Assembly: GCA_020747015.1 (NCBI GenBank)
Contig: JAGTJM010000019.1
Span: 248,001-312,000, forward strand
DNA: 64,000 nt
Source of the DNA: Pyrenochaeta sp. MPI-SDFR-AT-0127
Taxonomy: Eukaryota; Ascomycota; Dothideomycetes; Pleosporales; Cucurbitariaceae
Reading direction: 5' to 3'
The position numbers were made by a program, and so were the translations under genes. Below, piece after piece: positions 1-12,900 of this stretch. Position 1 is the first letter of the stretch; each line of letters opens with the position of its first letter. The notes beneath the pieces are model-generated. The model was given only the letters and a program-made list of their open reading frames with translations. It was not told the origin of the DNA and did not search any database.

Positions 1-382
1 TTCAAGAGTGAAAAATGTGCTTCATGTCCACCTGACACTGCATTGTGTGATGTTAGTAAGGGTATTTTGCGCAGTACTAGCATGCAACGCCACAGACAAC
101 ATTTTGCTATATTAACCAAGGTTTCGGTTGAAGCATGTAATAGCCCATAGACATTTACTTCGCGCTTACCCTTTCCACTAATGAAGAGAGTATACTTCTC
201 CATTGTGTTTTCTACGACAATTTGTTGTCGTCTATCTTCAATAACAAAGAATTTGCTCCCGTCGTTTCATTTACAAAAGCAGATTAGCCACCCGCATCTA
301 TAATCGAAGAAAACTCAGAATGCAAGGCTGGCCAATCGAGAACAAGTGGACTGGTGGCCACTCAAAGCTCGCAGTCGAAGAT
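1..382. other. 3' flank of the first gene, no gene seen
   Basis: This stretch lies downstream of the minus-strand gene that ends at 383 and presumably holds its 3' UTR. It is AT-rich and has no open frame worth calling on either strand. The left edge of the window cuts through it, so a gene further left cannot be judged. Confidence 0.5.
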
Positions 383-3300
383 CTATCCATTGTTAGCGCG
401 ACTCAATATCATAAGAAGACAAGAGGAGAACTTTACATCCACTGACAACTCTTCTAGTGGCAGGTTGAACGCTGCAAATGTTTCTGCAATGCGATTTTGA
501 TAGTCTACCAAGGTCTTCGATGCCATGTCACTGATTTGCATCGAGAGGTGTTTATTCGGGGCATACATTTGTAAACGTTGCAACGCGTCGTAGTAGTTCC
601 GGTGATGCTCGACCATAACAGCCAACTTGGACTTCGCAAAATCAAGCAGCATAGCGTTGGCTTGGGCCCGGTTTGTTGCCAGTGCTTCCCACCGCTTTGA
701 AAAGGCCATGTTTCCGGCTCTTCGGTTTCTCGTCGCAGCATCCATGCAGCCCTGTTTCCAGCCGCTGTTCCTTTGGACGTGCTTGGCGATCATATCCAAG
801 GTGGACTGTACCTTGCTGGAACAACTGTTCGAAAGGTGCCAAAAAGTTAAAGCTGCATTATGAAGGACTTTCCACCGCTTGATGAGCAGTTCGAGCTGTT
901 TTCTTGACTTGAAGTCGCTTTTCTTGTCGATCTTTTGATATGCATCGTGGAGAGCTGCAGCGCTGTCAAGGAAGATTTGGGGAATGTTACCATCCTTGTT
1001 CACTGTGTTCCACTCTTTCTGAAGAGCTTCTATGTTGGAGGAGAATTTGTTAATCTCGGATAGAACCTTGTCGACAGTGGTAGGTTCTTCAACAGTGGGA
1101 CTTTCTTTCTTCTTCGGCTTCCAGATGTTTGTACTGGACTCTTCCAGCTTTTTGAAAGCATTTCGTTCCTCAGGCTGAGCTTCAGGAGGTTCTTTGGCGA
1201 CGACGGCCTCATCCTGTACTGTATCTTTGACTTTGGCTAGTGTGGTTTCCTGACACACCTCAACTACCGCTCCTCTCAGCGGTTGTTGCTCTGCATTATC
1301 CACGGCTGTCTCTGAAGACTTTGCCAGCATACCTACCACATCTTGGCCCAAGATTGTTCCCATATCAGCGATGGTTTGCCTCATATCCACTAAGCCGGAG
1401 GCAATGTTCACGTGCTGATCCTGAGAAAGTGATGCTTGAATACTCTCCAATTTGGTATCGAAATTATTCATCCTGGCGAAGAGATCCTGATGTAGCTTGG
1501 AGATGTGTTTCATGATCATATCCATCTGTTCTGACAATAGTCCCTTTGGTTGAGGGTCGCTTTTAGCCGACCCAAAACTATTCACGGCAATCCCATCACT
1601 CGTTGGAGCAGAGATTGATACCACTGGGTCTGGCTGTATCTCAATCTGAAGGGCTCCAGAAGGGCTTGAGGTTTCCTCTAGGGTAGACTGATGTGCCTCG
1701 ACGCCTACAGAGTGAGCTGAGGATGTAAAGTTGGCGTTCTTTAATTCAGGCTGGGATTCTTCAACAGCTCCCCGTGTCGCTATGGAGTTAGTCGAATGCA
1801 TTGCTGGCACATTGCGACTCTGTTTCAGGAAACTCAGGTCCGCCGTGTTGAAGCCAAAGTCAACCTTGTCCTGAGATCGACGTACTGTGAGATTCATGAT
1901 AGAAGGTTTCTCAAGTATTAAACCTGCAGTATTGAATATTGAGGCCGTAGGTTTAGACAGAAGTGTGTTCTCCGGTGACATTGACATTGACATTGACACA
2001 TCAACATTCGACTCAGCACTCTGCTCCACATCGGCGTTTGGCGAAGCAATTTTTGTCGCATCTGCTGAGCGAGAATTCGAGGGCAAGTTGGACTGTGCGA
2101 CTGGTGCTTCGCCCATAAAATCATCCATATCATACGATGGAGGGAATTTGACTTCTTTGGTTACATCAGGCAGGCTTTGCTGGGCTGGCTGATCAGTTGC
2201 AGCCCTTACGATGCTGCCAAAGAGTTGTGGCCGAGGAGTATTTGCAATGAAGCTTGGTAACTCGACCCCTATGATAGGATATGTGGCAGCTGAGGTCGTC
2301 CTGGAGTGGATCTTATTCGATCCGGTGATGTTCCCAAGCGCTGGCTGCTTGTCATGACTGAGCCCTGCTTTGCTAAACTGGAGCCCAGCCTTGTATCGCG
2401 CGAAACGTGCCTTGGTCTTACCAAACTCTTCATCAACGTGTTTCTCAAAATGAGAAAGCTCATTTACTGAATGCGAAGTTTGTAGCATAGTGCGATCAAC
2501 TTTAGGTGAGTTGTGATCAATGTTCATCTCTTCAACTTCCTCTGGGCCGAGTGGAGCATCAGGTGTGGACAAGGAAACCGAAGGCTGGACCTGGTTTTCT
2601 GAGTAAATCCCTTCTATCAAACTACATCCAGGTGCACTAGATGGCTCTGAAGCCCCATGCAAGGTCAGACCGAGGCTCACACCAGCTTTCGGGATAGGGA
2701 CATGCAGGATTCCAACGCCCTCATACGACTGTGATAATTGTATCGAGACAGGCAGCGCAGCTCCAGAGTTGAAGGGTGGAGCATTATCTTCATCAATCTC
2801 CATGCCCTGCTCAATGCAAGATGGGCTGTCATAAGATCCTTGCTGCGATAATGGTGGGGAAGTGGGAGTGATGAGGTTATCGTTGTTTTTCCTCAGATGG
2901 GTGTTCAACAAACCATTACTACGCACATCCGTGTTATCGTCCTCGTCCTCGCTACTGGGCCAAGAGTCGTTTCCACCGGCGAGATTATAAAGCTCATCAT
3001 CGATATTGTCATCTTGGGTGGGCTCCTCAATGAAATGAACAAACTCGCGATCCTGTTTGAAATATTGACTGAGCTGCTTTTTAGCGGTCTGACCTTCTTC
3101 AGGCTCACCACATAAGTCCATGTAAAGCTTCAATCCGAGCCACTGATTGTCAGCTGTCTGGAAATATATATTGAGATCCTGGGTCAACATGTATGTCCTG
3201 GTCCAGACACGATGTTCCCACTCCGCAGCCGTCCTTGTCACGTCGACTTGTGCCTGGCTGTCGTCCTTCGCGAACTTTTCGCCGAGGATTGCAAGAACCT

Positions 3301-3925
3301 CTTCGAAACTTTTCCGAACCGTTTCACGCTCTTGCTCCTCTTGCTCCTCTTGCCATAATTTGAGAGGCTTGAGCTCACTGGCGAAATGGTGGTCAATATA
3401 CTGACAAAATTCAACGCATCCTGTCTCGCGGCCGTCCTCATCTCCAATTTCTGTTTCCCAATAGACCTTCCAATCTTCGAGAGTCCCCAGGGTCTCATCA
3501 ACATCTTGCATGTATGTAGGCATATCTATAAGCTCGTCGTATGCGTCTTGCCATACCATAGCCTCCCATGCTGCCGCCAGCTCAGTCACGTCGACATCGA
3601 AAAGTTTGTTTGTCTTGGGCAGGTGCCTGATCAAGTCGGCAATGGCCAAACGAAACTGCCGCCGACTTTGCCAGCGGGCTTTGTCTTCTCTTGAAAATAG
3701 GCCCTCGCTGATTTGGTCAGAGTTCAGCGCGTCTTCCCCCACTTTGACTGCCGTGGCGATAGCATCCTGCTCGAGTGTGGTCAGATCGGGTGCATGAAAC
3801 ACAGGTGCTTCGAATTCGTTCCGGTCAATGGCGGCTCTTCCCTTTCGGAGCTTTGGATTCTTGAATCTGCGCACCGTGTTCGGAGCTGAAGCATCTGCAA
3901 GTTCTTTTGAAGACTCTGATTTCAT
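383..3925 (-). CDS. Large unrecognised protein with a duplicated N-terminal module
   Basis: This is one uninterrupted 1180-residue frame starting at the ATG whose complement is at 3923-3925. I do not recognise the family. The N-terminus (about 1-40) is basic. Residues about 88-160 and 205-275 look like two diverged copies of one helical module: both contain a V-D-V-T start followed by A-A-x-W-E and V-W-x-x-x-Y, and each is followed by a Q-Y segment. Residues about 320-900 are Ser/Pro/Glu-rich and probably disordered, with a short Ser-Met repeat from a hexanucleotide repeat. A predicted amphipathic helix near 850 (L-F-A-R-M-N-N-F-D) and a long helical C-terminus (about 960-1160) could be coiled coil or a bundle. 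No signal peptide, membrane segment or enzyme motif is visible. The length and continuity of the frame make it a real gene; the function is unknown. Confidence 0.85.
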   Translation of the reverse strand: MKSESSKELADASAPNTVRRFKNPKLRKGRAAIDRNEFEAPVFHAPDLTTLEQDAIATAVKVGEDALNSDQISEGLFSREDKARWQSRRQFRLAIADLIRHLPKTNKLFDVDVTELAAAWEAMVWQDAYDELIDMPTYMQDVDETLGTLEDWKVYWETEIGDEDGRETGCVEFCQYIDHHFASELKPLKLWQEEQEEQERETVRKSFEEVLAILGEKFAKDDSQAQVDVTRTAAEWEHRVWTRTYMLTQDLNIYFQTADNQWLGLKLYMDLCGEPEEGQTAKKQLSQYFKQDREFVHFIEEPTQDDNIDDELYNLAGGNDSWPSSEDEDDNTDVRSNGLLNTHLRKNNDNLITPTSPPLSQQGSYDSPSCIEQGMEIDEDNAPPFNSGAALPVSIQLSQSYEGVGILHVPIPKAGVSLGLTLHGASEPSSAPGCSLIEGIYSENQVQPSVSLSTPDAPLGPEEVEEMNIDHNSPKVDRTMLQTSHSVNELSHFEKHVDEEFGKTKARFARYKAGLQFSKAGLSHDKQPALGNITGSNKIHSRTTSAATYPIIGVELPSFIANTPRPQLFGSIVRAATDQPAQQSLPDVTKEVKFPPSYDMDDFMGEAPVAQSNLPSNSRSADATKIASPNADVEQSAESNVDVSMSMSMSPENTLLSKPTASIFNTAGLILEKPSIMNLTVRRSQDKVDFGFNTADLSFLKQSRNVPAMHSTNSIATRGAVEESQPELKNANFTSSAHSVGVEAHQSTLEETSSPSGALQIEIQPDPVVSISAPTSDGIAVNSFGSAKSDPQPKGLLSEQMDMIMKHISKLHQDLFARMNNFDTKLESIQASLSQDQHVNIASGLVDMRQTIADMGTILGQDVVGMLAKSSETAVDNAEQQPLRGAVVEVCQETTLAKVKDTVQDEAVVAKEPPEAQPEERNAFKKLEESSTNIWKPKKKESPTVEEPTTVDKVLSEINKFSSNIEALQKEWNTVNKDGNIPQIFLDSAAALHDAYQKIDKKSDFKSRKQLELLIKRWKVLHNAALTFWHLSNSCSSKVQSTLDMIAKHVQRNSGWKQGCMDAATRNRRAGNMAFSKRWEALATNRAQANAMLLDFAKSKLAVMVEHHRNYYDALQRLQMYAPNKHLSMQISDMASKTLVDYQNRIAETFAAFNLPLEELSVDVKFSSCLLMILSRANNG
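1976..1999. repeat. Hexanucleotide repeat inside the large unknown gene
   Basis: Four near-perfect TGACAT units occur in a row. In the minus-strand frame they encode alternating Ser and Met. The repeat keeps the reading frame and lies in the disordered middle of the protein. Confidence 0.8.
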
Positions 3926-6900
3926 TGTGAAACTTTCTGGTAGTCGTCATTAATGACTGTGAAAGGGGTGTTGAGAAGAGATAAACCAGGTTACATACAC
4001 ATGTCAGTGAGGAAAAAAGACAACAGAATTACCTTGTAATGTCTCTACCAGATGAACACTCGGGCATTACCTTGGAGATGTCAGGAGGAAGAAAAACACT
4101 TGTGGCTTCGTTGATAGCTGCAACCCAAGTACTGGCTGTCAGCTAAAAACACTTGTTTGCTCTACCGCAACGCCCTGGAGAAGTGTGCGGCTTGCAGTGG
4201 CCTCGCAGAAAAGGTTGGAGGTAGCTATAAGCTTGGATATCAGAATTGAAAGTTGGAAAGTCAATGAATTGGGGATGAGAAAGCCTAGGCAACCACTGGT
4301 ATGAGGCCTTGGAACAATTTTTCAAGTCAGTGAAAGAGTTGCTAGCTGCATTGGCCTATCATAGTGCAAGCAAACCAGAACCAGTGCGGAGATACTGACA
4401 ATGCGTGAATGAAAGAACCTTATCTCCATAGAAACGATCGCTGAGCGACATGCGATCTCACAGTATTGGGAGGGTGAAAGCCAGTGTACAGATGAGCTGC
4501 TCTTCAGATCAACTTGGTTCATGTTTTATCATTATTTTATTGATATAAGGTGCGGTGGAATTAAATTAGCGTGCAAAGCCGAGTCTCAAAGAGTGCATCC
4601 GTGACTCCTGCTGGAAAGTGCAAATGGGATGCCATCCAGTCTATAGAATTGCAGGTCTATGCATAGTTTTCAATTATACTCCAGTATAAAGGAACTGTCA
4701 ATCCCTTGGATTATTATTTTCGGTCTTTTGGGCAATTGTGTGTCATAAATTTCATTGCCACATAGGCAACAAATATCAACGCTGGAGTCTTAACGCGTAT
4801 GCCTTCGACATACAGTTACAGAAGACCATCTTACGTGAGTTGAATAAAACCACAAATGATGCATTTTCCGAAGCTTACGTTGCAGTTGTTCATACCAACC
4901 CCAATATGGTTCAACATGAAGTTCGTTTGGTTTCTCTAAGAGATTTATATTTCCTCAGTAGATTATGGCAGAGCCGTCTAATATTTCTGGCACTATAAAT
5001 ATCTTCACAGGTCATATGACCAATTCTCTCATATGTATCAAAGCCATATGCATTGTTAGCGATTTGCCTGGATTTGCGGTAGCAATCGAAACGATCGTGG
5101 TCTCCTTAGCTTTCTTTATTGAGCGGTATTTTTTGGCAAGAGAGCAGAGGCATGAGATAATTAGCTTGCAAACATGTCAGAAAACAAATTATTCATTTAG
5201 TGGATTACCCAAAGGCACAGTTGTTATGGCGAGCGTATAAAATGGTGTGGAGTGACAACGCTGAGACTGCATGCTTGTATCTGCTCAAAAAGCGCCGCAG
5301 CGTCTTGCACAATCATATCGCTTTGACTTCGTTCCAAAAGGACAATATGTAACGATTAATGGCCGAAACAGAATAGAGGAAGATGTGAACTAGTTGAGCA
5401 GCGAGCAGGAGGTCAGTAATGGCGACATGTGTTTTGTAGTATGCAAATACAGTAGTATAGCAACTCTAAGTCAAACACTCGTAGTCTCGCCACTGCGGTT
5501 GTTAGGAAGCTACATAATGCTAGTGGTGTTCATGGTATCACAGCCCCACCATATCATATTGCATAGACCGAGTATATCAAAACTGAAACGCAGCGATCAG
5601 TTGACTGATAGGTAGTCGCTGCCGGGGAAGTCCACGCCAGAAACACTTGTGGCAGAGCCAAAGCTATTGGCAAGAACTCAACACATTCTGTTCCACGTAA
5701 CCTTGATTACCAACCAGCGGACGAAGAAATACGGTATGAAAGCGGCTAAATCACGAGAAGTTCAAATATTCAGCTGGACCTGTGCCTGTTGCACGACTTG
5801 CGGCGTCGCCGAACAGTAAACACAATTTTTCCGTGCCCCTTGAATGAGGATATGAAGGGAGGGTAGCCCAGGATTATCTTCAGACCAACCGATGTGGTGC
5901 TGCGAACATGTGCTGACTGGGGGTCAGCTCTCCACAGTGCTGTCAGGAACCGTTGCGGCGTTGCCGATTCCGAACACGAACTTGTTGCAATGTCGTGTGG
6001 CAGGTCTAGCCGGACTGTCGGATCTGCAGGCCGTCTTGGACATTGCTGCATATGCTCGTATGCTAAAGTTGTGCAACTAGGCAAGACGAACTGTGGGGCA
6101 CGGTGATGGGTGTTGGGGTCCCAAGAGTCGGGGGTTTTGCTTGATTGAATTTCGTGGTGTTGTGGTATTGGTTGGGCTGCAACCCTTACTCAACACCTCA
6201 TACGAGACGCTTCATTAATCAGAAGACCTTTGTGGACTCTAGCATAAGGAAAGTGTTTGCCAAGATTCCCAAGATTCACTGGGGCACCACCGAGACTTTT
6301 TGTGCAAATTGATCCAGTGCGCCTTCTCTCCCTTGTCTGGGTCTTTCTGGGCAAAAGTAGTTGCTTGATTTGCTTTGGCCTGTGATTTCGTGCTGTAAAC
6401 GGATAGTTAGGATGCACTGCTGGTCATGTAGGACTGTGCATATGCCTTGCAAGGGTTTGTGATTGGCGCGGAGCGTACAACGTGCCGAACAATGTCTTCG
6501 GGCATACGTGCTCTAATTGCCGTTTCAAAACAACTCTGGTGGCGTTCTGAGCTCGAAGCTGAAAAAGCATGTTGTTCGTGTTGATCATGCCACAACAGGA
6601 CAGGCATTATTCGAGTTGGTTGCGGCTGACGGAAGGACGGGTACACCGGCTCTGCCGAGACGTGCACATCGCAAGCTGTTGACTCTGAAGAAAGGTCCGA
6701 GAATTCACGGTTGATGTAATGAGTACTACCGATCTTTTGCCGTTCTCAAAGCCAGTGCGTGCTTCTCTACGACACGTACGCTTCTCTGAGGGTTGTCCGA
6801 AACAAGCGCCGGATGGGTCCGGCTCCCTTCGCGATACGCTTGGCAGAGAGGTACATGGACAACTGGGGCTCGACAGAACCATGTCATAGAGGCTTGCCAA

Positions 6901-9900
6901 TGCACTTTTCAATGATCGTTCTTTATTCGCGACCTAGATCTTTGCCCCACTGGCGCCTACATCACTTGGCGGTTTCGACCTCGAGCTATTCCGAGGTAAT
7001 TTTTCGACAACAGGGCTGTAGCTATCGATCAATCCTAGGTCCCTACTTCTCATGATCCATAACATGGAACCTGTTACACTCACGGTAGCCTCACCGTGTT
7101 TTGTGATGATAGACGAGTTCAAGGTACACATTTGCAAAGTAGTATTGAAGTAAATGACGCCAGGAAAGAACAATAATAAGGCGTAAGTACAGCCCCACAA
7201 GGAGTGTTCTTGGGAGGACGTAGATGGAAAAATCACATTTGTGGAGTTCCGAAATCGGTCTTCGCTCTTCGAGCACCATACTGTAGCCCGTCTAGGCCAG
7301 TAATATGCTGCTAGTTCAAACAACAAATCGAAAGGTCAGCCTATCCAGGTTATCCTAGCATCGCTCTTCACTCATTGTTTTTGTTAGGGTAAGATTGGAG
7401 TCTTGTTGATCTAGAGGTCTATACCTTTGATATTCATGATTATAGAATTTCGCTTACAATCGGCCAAGTTGCGAATGCTCATCAGCGTACATAATTTTGC
7501 TCTTGTTTGGGATTTTGAGAACACTGATCTTCGCTGGCATGGCTGTCCTCATCTGAACCAGATTGCAAATTTTGGATCCCACCAATCGTCACATAAAAGC
7601 GTAGATCGGCGCATCTCCCTCGCCTGATTTGCAGTCTTTGGTAGGCGCTACAGCAGGTGTTCAGCTTTAGGGGAGCATGTCTCCAGGGCATTTCAGAGCT
7701 TCAAAGACATTCAAGCGTCTAAAATAGCCTTGAGCGCAAAGCACTCCTGTGAGATGTTCGTTTGATTAGCATAGCGCACCAGAAGATCACTAAGTGAGCA
7801 TGGTACGTGGGATTCCTGTGGATCGATCGAGGTTCTTTTTCACCTTGGGCACGGTGACATCTGCACCATGTTCTCTCAAAGAGCCTGAAGTAAAATATTG
7901 TGCATGGGATGAATCACGCGGAATGGAGGGTGTAATGCAAAAATTGTTGCTCCAATCACCATGCTGGTACGTTGAATCTGCTCAGGTTCTGCATGATCTG
8001 ACTGGCATGTTGCGAAGCGTTGACCCCGATCACCTGTGGGTCTTTACGCTCAACACGATGAAGAGGGTCAGACAGTAGATCTTCGTCTGCATCACACTAT
8101 GACAGCTTCGCGCCGGAATGCCAGATGATGTGGCCACTCTCTAGGCGTCGATGCAGTGCGGCTCCCAATGAGGAATACTGCTGCATACGATTGGGTCTAT
8201 CTGGCCTTGCGTGCTGCTCAGACATGTGAACTTGACTCTTTGAGCAGCAAGCTTTATGCAGAGCCGCGTAGAGGTGGATTAAAGTGGAGTGGAGGCGGGA
8301 CTCTGCAGCCAATAGCTACAGCCTCGGAGGTGACCTAAGGTTTGAAAACCCCTCAAGCGGGTGCAACAGCTACAGACACTCGTGTTCGCTACGTTTTTCC
8401 AGCTTGCATTTGCCAGTCGTTCCTCCATGTCGGTGGATGTTAATGTTCGGGTACGCCGAGCTTGGCCTATCCTAACAGCTCTTCCAGCATACGACTTCTT
8501 TCACACGTCCAGGCTATTATGCCCATCACTTCGATAAGCGAGTCTTGCAAGGGTAGTGTTTTATCGCTGGAAGTCGAATGAGATGGCACTAATAGCAACC
8601 CGCTCCGTTCTGAGGTACGACAACGATCGCCTTAATTAGCTGCAAGCAACTCAAGGTTGTTGATGCAGCCAAGACTTGCAACCATCCCACCGAAGCTAGG
8701 CTGGGCATAGAGATGATCGGTCCGTGGTGCATGCGCCTCCAAGTTTGTGACGAGCTGATCGGCCATGGCGTGCCGAACGTATCGACGATGCCCGAAGCGG
8801 ATCAGAGGCTTGCTGGCGAGAAACGATGCCGAATCTAGCGGACCCAAACAACCACAATGCGGGAGCACCCTTCTAACGCCTGCCGGTCTACTTGGCCTAG
8901 AAGCCGCTAAGACTCGTCCTGTAAACCATGTGAATATTGGACCACTAAACGAGCATGCTTCGATCCGTCCCCGCATCCGCACCCAAACCCTTCAACCGTG
9001 GGGTGTTTTCTTGCATCATCGTCTATACCAGATATGGACCGAGTCGGCGACCAGAACGGGAGCAACATCCATTGAGTTGCCAGTCTGCGCTTCGAGCATA
9101 CTGGAGTGAGCCAGAGCCGCTTCTAGTAAACCTACGGTCCGGTTGCCAGTTGACCAATGCGGAAGATCTTCAGTCGATTGATAGCATGGAGTGCCATGTT
9201 CTTAGCGCAGTGTCTCTTTTGATGGCTTACTGGCAGAACTAATGGCTGCGAGTGATTACTTCTGCACAAAGTACCTTCTTCACGATGATACACATCGTCT
9301 TCGTATCATATTCGACCAAGGGACTGCGTTAGTGCCCGTAAGTTAAGATTGGTTCCACCCATTGAGACATCGTATACTACGGTCATATTTCGCTTGCGTC
9401 GTACCTCTATTCCCCAATACGGGTCCTAAAGTCCCTCAGATTCACAAGGGTGTAATGGGGTCGATGGCAAATCTGACCAAATCACTTTAATGTATGCTTT
9501 GATGTTCTCAGCGCCCCGGACATCACCGTGAACTTGCAGGCTTCCCCACTCCACCAGCCCTCCGTCTATGTTTGTTCTGTGGACCTATGAGGCTTGCATG
9601 CCGCGGGAATGCAGCCTCCTCTTCCGGAACTGGTGTGATTGCATCCCCATAGATCATCATGTGTGCTCGCCGACCTCCCTGCATTGCTCGACAAGAAGCT
9701 GCCCTGAGCTCTTGACAGAGCCCATCCATGCTCAGCTGAACTAGTTCATGCACCTACCTATCACTGATATCATGGCACACCTGAATCATCTCGGAGCTAT
9801 GATTAAGTGCTGATGATCGATACTACTCAGGTACTACGCCCCGCTTTTGACGCTTCAAGCTCGGCCTCAACCGATCTTAGGTTTTTGAGACAGAATGATT

Positions 9901-9953
9901 TATGTTGAGGGCTCGCAGCTCGTGTAGCTTGATTTTTCTTTCACCAATTCCAT
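3926..9953. other. Gene-poor 6 kb stretch
   Basis: No open frame longer than about 130 codons occurs here on either strand, and none of the short ones resembles a known protein or joins convincingly by the intron signals used elsewhere in the window. The part from about 4550 to 5750 is visibly AT-richer than its flanks. I see no terminal repeats, transposase motif or reverse-transcriptase motif. It holds the 5' flank of the first gene on the left and the promoter of the NACHT-TPR gene on the right. It may be decayed sequence or hold non-coding RNA, but nothing in the bases proves either. Confidence 0.5.
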
Positions 9954-12900
9954 ATGCTTGGACTATCAGGACTCCGATCTCTTCGTCTGTCATCTCCTTC
10001 AAATCCTATAGCCAATTGCGCTAATTTCCCTTGATAGGAAAGAATAGAAAGAAAAAGCAACAGAAGTCCGACGAAATACAAGAAGGAGACAGACGCACCT
10101 CCTCGACGCCTTCTGTAGAATCTAACACACCCTCAACCCAGCCATCTGGAACACTCACTTCAATTGTAGCAGAGAGCTCTACGGCTGGAACTAGACAAAG
10201 GAATTCAATTGAGGCCCAGTCGTCGACGTCTATAGAACCATCCTTCAAGGCCCAAGCCGTTTCAGAATCTGTTACTACACCCGTGTCTGTTACAACCAGC
10301 CCTCTACCACCACGAGAGCCTATCCCTCCCAACCCCACAAACACAATTCAACTTAGTCTTGACCATACTGCTGATTCAAGGGTCCTTGACATCACCAGTC
10401 AGTCTTCATCCGAGCTTCCTTACGAGCAAGATCCCGCAGCTTCGCCTCTCGGGCATCAGCGTTCCACAAGTCCCGGTCTCCCCAACCAGGTCCCGATCGT
10501 TTCTAATACATATACCCGCCCAATCTCAAGAGATTCTCGAGTCATCAGTATGATGTCACCAAGACTTTCTTCATCCGGCCATCTCAATGGCTTGAATGGC
10601 ACAATTGGAGTCTTTAGTCCACCACAGTCGCCCAAGGCCGCCTTTCGCTCTAAAGGCCGACTTCCTTCCTTCACATCATCACGTGCGCCCAGTGGTAACT
10701 TCAGCGCGATCAAGTCCTTCAACAAACGCTCGAATGGCGCAGGGAGCTACAAGATTGGTTTCGTGCAGGAGACTGCAGTTGTTTTGAAGAAAAGGAGTAT
10801 GGCAGAGCTAGGCGCCGGAGTATATCAAAGTGTCTCAGATGTTTCGTACGTCAGATTCCTTGAGTGGATCAGATCGGAGCGCCTTACGACGCTCCCTCAT
10901 AAGGGAAGTCGCTGGGACAAAGTCCTCATTCGAGCTCTGTACTTCGCGGAGCAGCTTCATAAATTTGAGCAAGCGATCCAGTCATTTGCTCTTGATAGTA
11001 GTGCCGCTGCTGCCATCGGGTATGGCCATGCACAGCTTCTCCTTGAGGTACGTCACAACTTCGAGCATCAACTCAATTGTCTATAGTAGTGAAGTGTTGT
11101 GAGCACATGTCTTCTTGACAGGCTTCTCCATGTACTTCCGATTCAGAGGGGAGTGTATGGGCTCTTACGACTCCTGATGCTAAACGATACCCTGTTTCTC
11201 CTCATCTTTCCGTTGAAGGAAATTCAAATGCACAGGTGTATACTAACAATTGACAGCTCAGCCACAATAATTCAGAAGCGCTAGATAAGGCGTTTTCGGT
11301 CTTCTACAAGTTTGCAATGTCATTCTCCTCTGTTCTACAACGGTCCGAGCTGCTGGCAGCTACTCCAGAGATCCGTGAACAGCTTTGTGTACTTTACACA
11401 GACCTTGTATCACTCGTGGTCGATGTTTCCATCAGGTTTTATAAAACTGTCAATGGTATGGTTTTCCAATCTAAGAGAAAGATATCACAATTGCTAAAAT
11501 CACCAGGTATGACCTCAGGGAGAACCAGCCTCGATATCTTTGAAATCTTTGGGGACACAATTGAAACATTCCGTACACGACAGAATACCGTCATTGAGTT
11601 GATTTGGGACTCCCAGATCGAGAATGAAGACTTCGAGGAAGGAGAAGCACTTGATCTCAAGATTCTCAGTCGCTGGCTCGCCCCATCCGATCGAGTGCTA
11701 GCAACTTTGAACAGAGACCATTCGACCTATGTGGATGGGCAGGTCGAGTTTACATGTCTCTGGTTCCAAAAGCATCTTTCCAAGTTTATTCAGAGTGACA
11801 AGAACTTCTTCTTAGTCACTGGTCAACCTGGGGCTGGAAAGACAACACTTGCAGGATCGATCGTTGAACGCTTACAACGCCCCGTCAACCGCAAGCAATT
11901 TGACACTCTCTTTTGCTCACTCTCTCCCGACATCCCCACGACGGCGACATCTCTTGCAGTAGTCAAGACATTACTATTTCAGCTGCTCAATCAACGCGTT
12001 GGAAACATGGGAATGTATTACGCCCTCTTCCGCGCTTATCACCAGTGTCGAACTTCAGACGACCTCAAGACATACGAGCAGCATCTCTGGCAGGCACTTG
12101 CTGATGCACTTCAACACCCTGTTGATGGATCAAATGAGCTTATTATAGTTGTTGATGGCCTAGATGAGATTGAAGCATCCCAGTCTGCCTCAATCAAAGC
12201 CAGTGGTGCGATCAGCTCTGCGGCTTTGCTTGAGAAGTTGGTCAGTGTTACCAATCAGGGCCGTGGTGTGAGGCTAGTGACTCTGTCCTCCTCCATCAAG
12301 ATGCCAGCGTCGGCCAAGGGTATTCAGCACCAAATCACGCGCGAAGATCTTCGTGATGACATCCATGCTGTCGCTCTGAGAGCATTGGTTCACAACCACC
12401 ATTTCCATGGTCAACGCACCTCTGACCAGGAACAGCTTCTTGACCGCATCATTCAAGCGGCAAATGGCTCATTTCTTTACACAATCCTCTCTTGTGAGCT
12501 CTTGAATGCTCAAAAGTCTCCTGATGCCCTAGGTAAGACTTTGGAATCCCTCGAGACATCCAAACCATCGGTCCAAGATCTTATTTTGAAGCTCTTCAAC
12601 TCACTCAATTCGACAAACAACGCAAAAACTCTACTCTCTTGGGTCCTTGCTGCAGAAAGACCACTCACTATTGATGAGATACATACTTTGTTTACCATCG
12701 ATGTCAAGAGTGGCACGCTCTCGGATAAGGGTGTCAATGTCAATGAGACCATCAAGACACTTGAACCCCTGTTCACGTTGCACGAGCGAATAGTTCGTTT
12801 CAAGCACCCAATCATACATTCCGCTCTGCATGACTTTGCCGGTCAAAACAAGATTCCTATACCTCTCAAGGAAAGCGAGACAGACCTTTTGCTCCGGGTT

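Noticed and set aside
8632..8982. A 116-codon minus-strand frame in the gene-poor region
   Set aside because: It looked briefly like an enzyme fragment, but no motif holds and it is not joined to a neighbouring exon.
11048..11256. A possible extra exon inside the 209-nt intron of the NACHT-TPR gene
   Set aside because: Any exon there would need a following intron of about 21 nt, which is too short, and direct joining of the outer exons is in phase.
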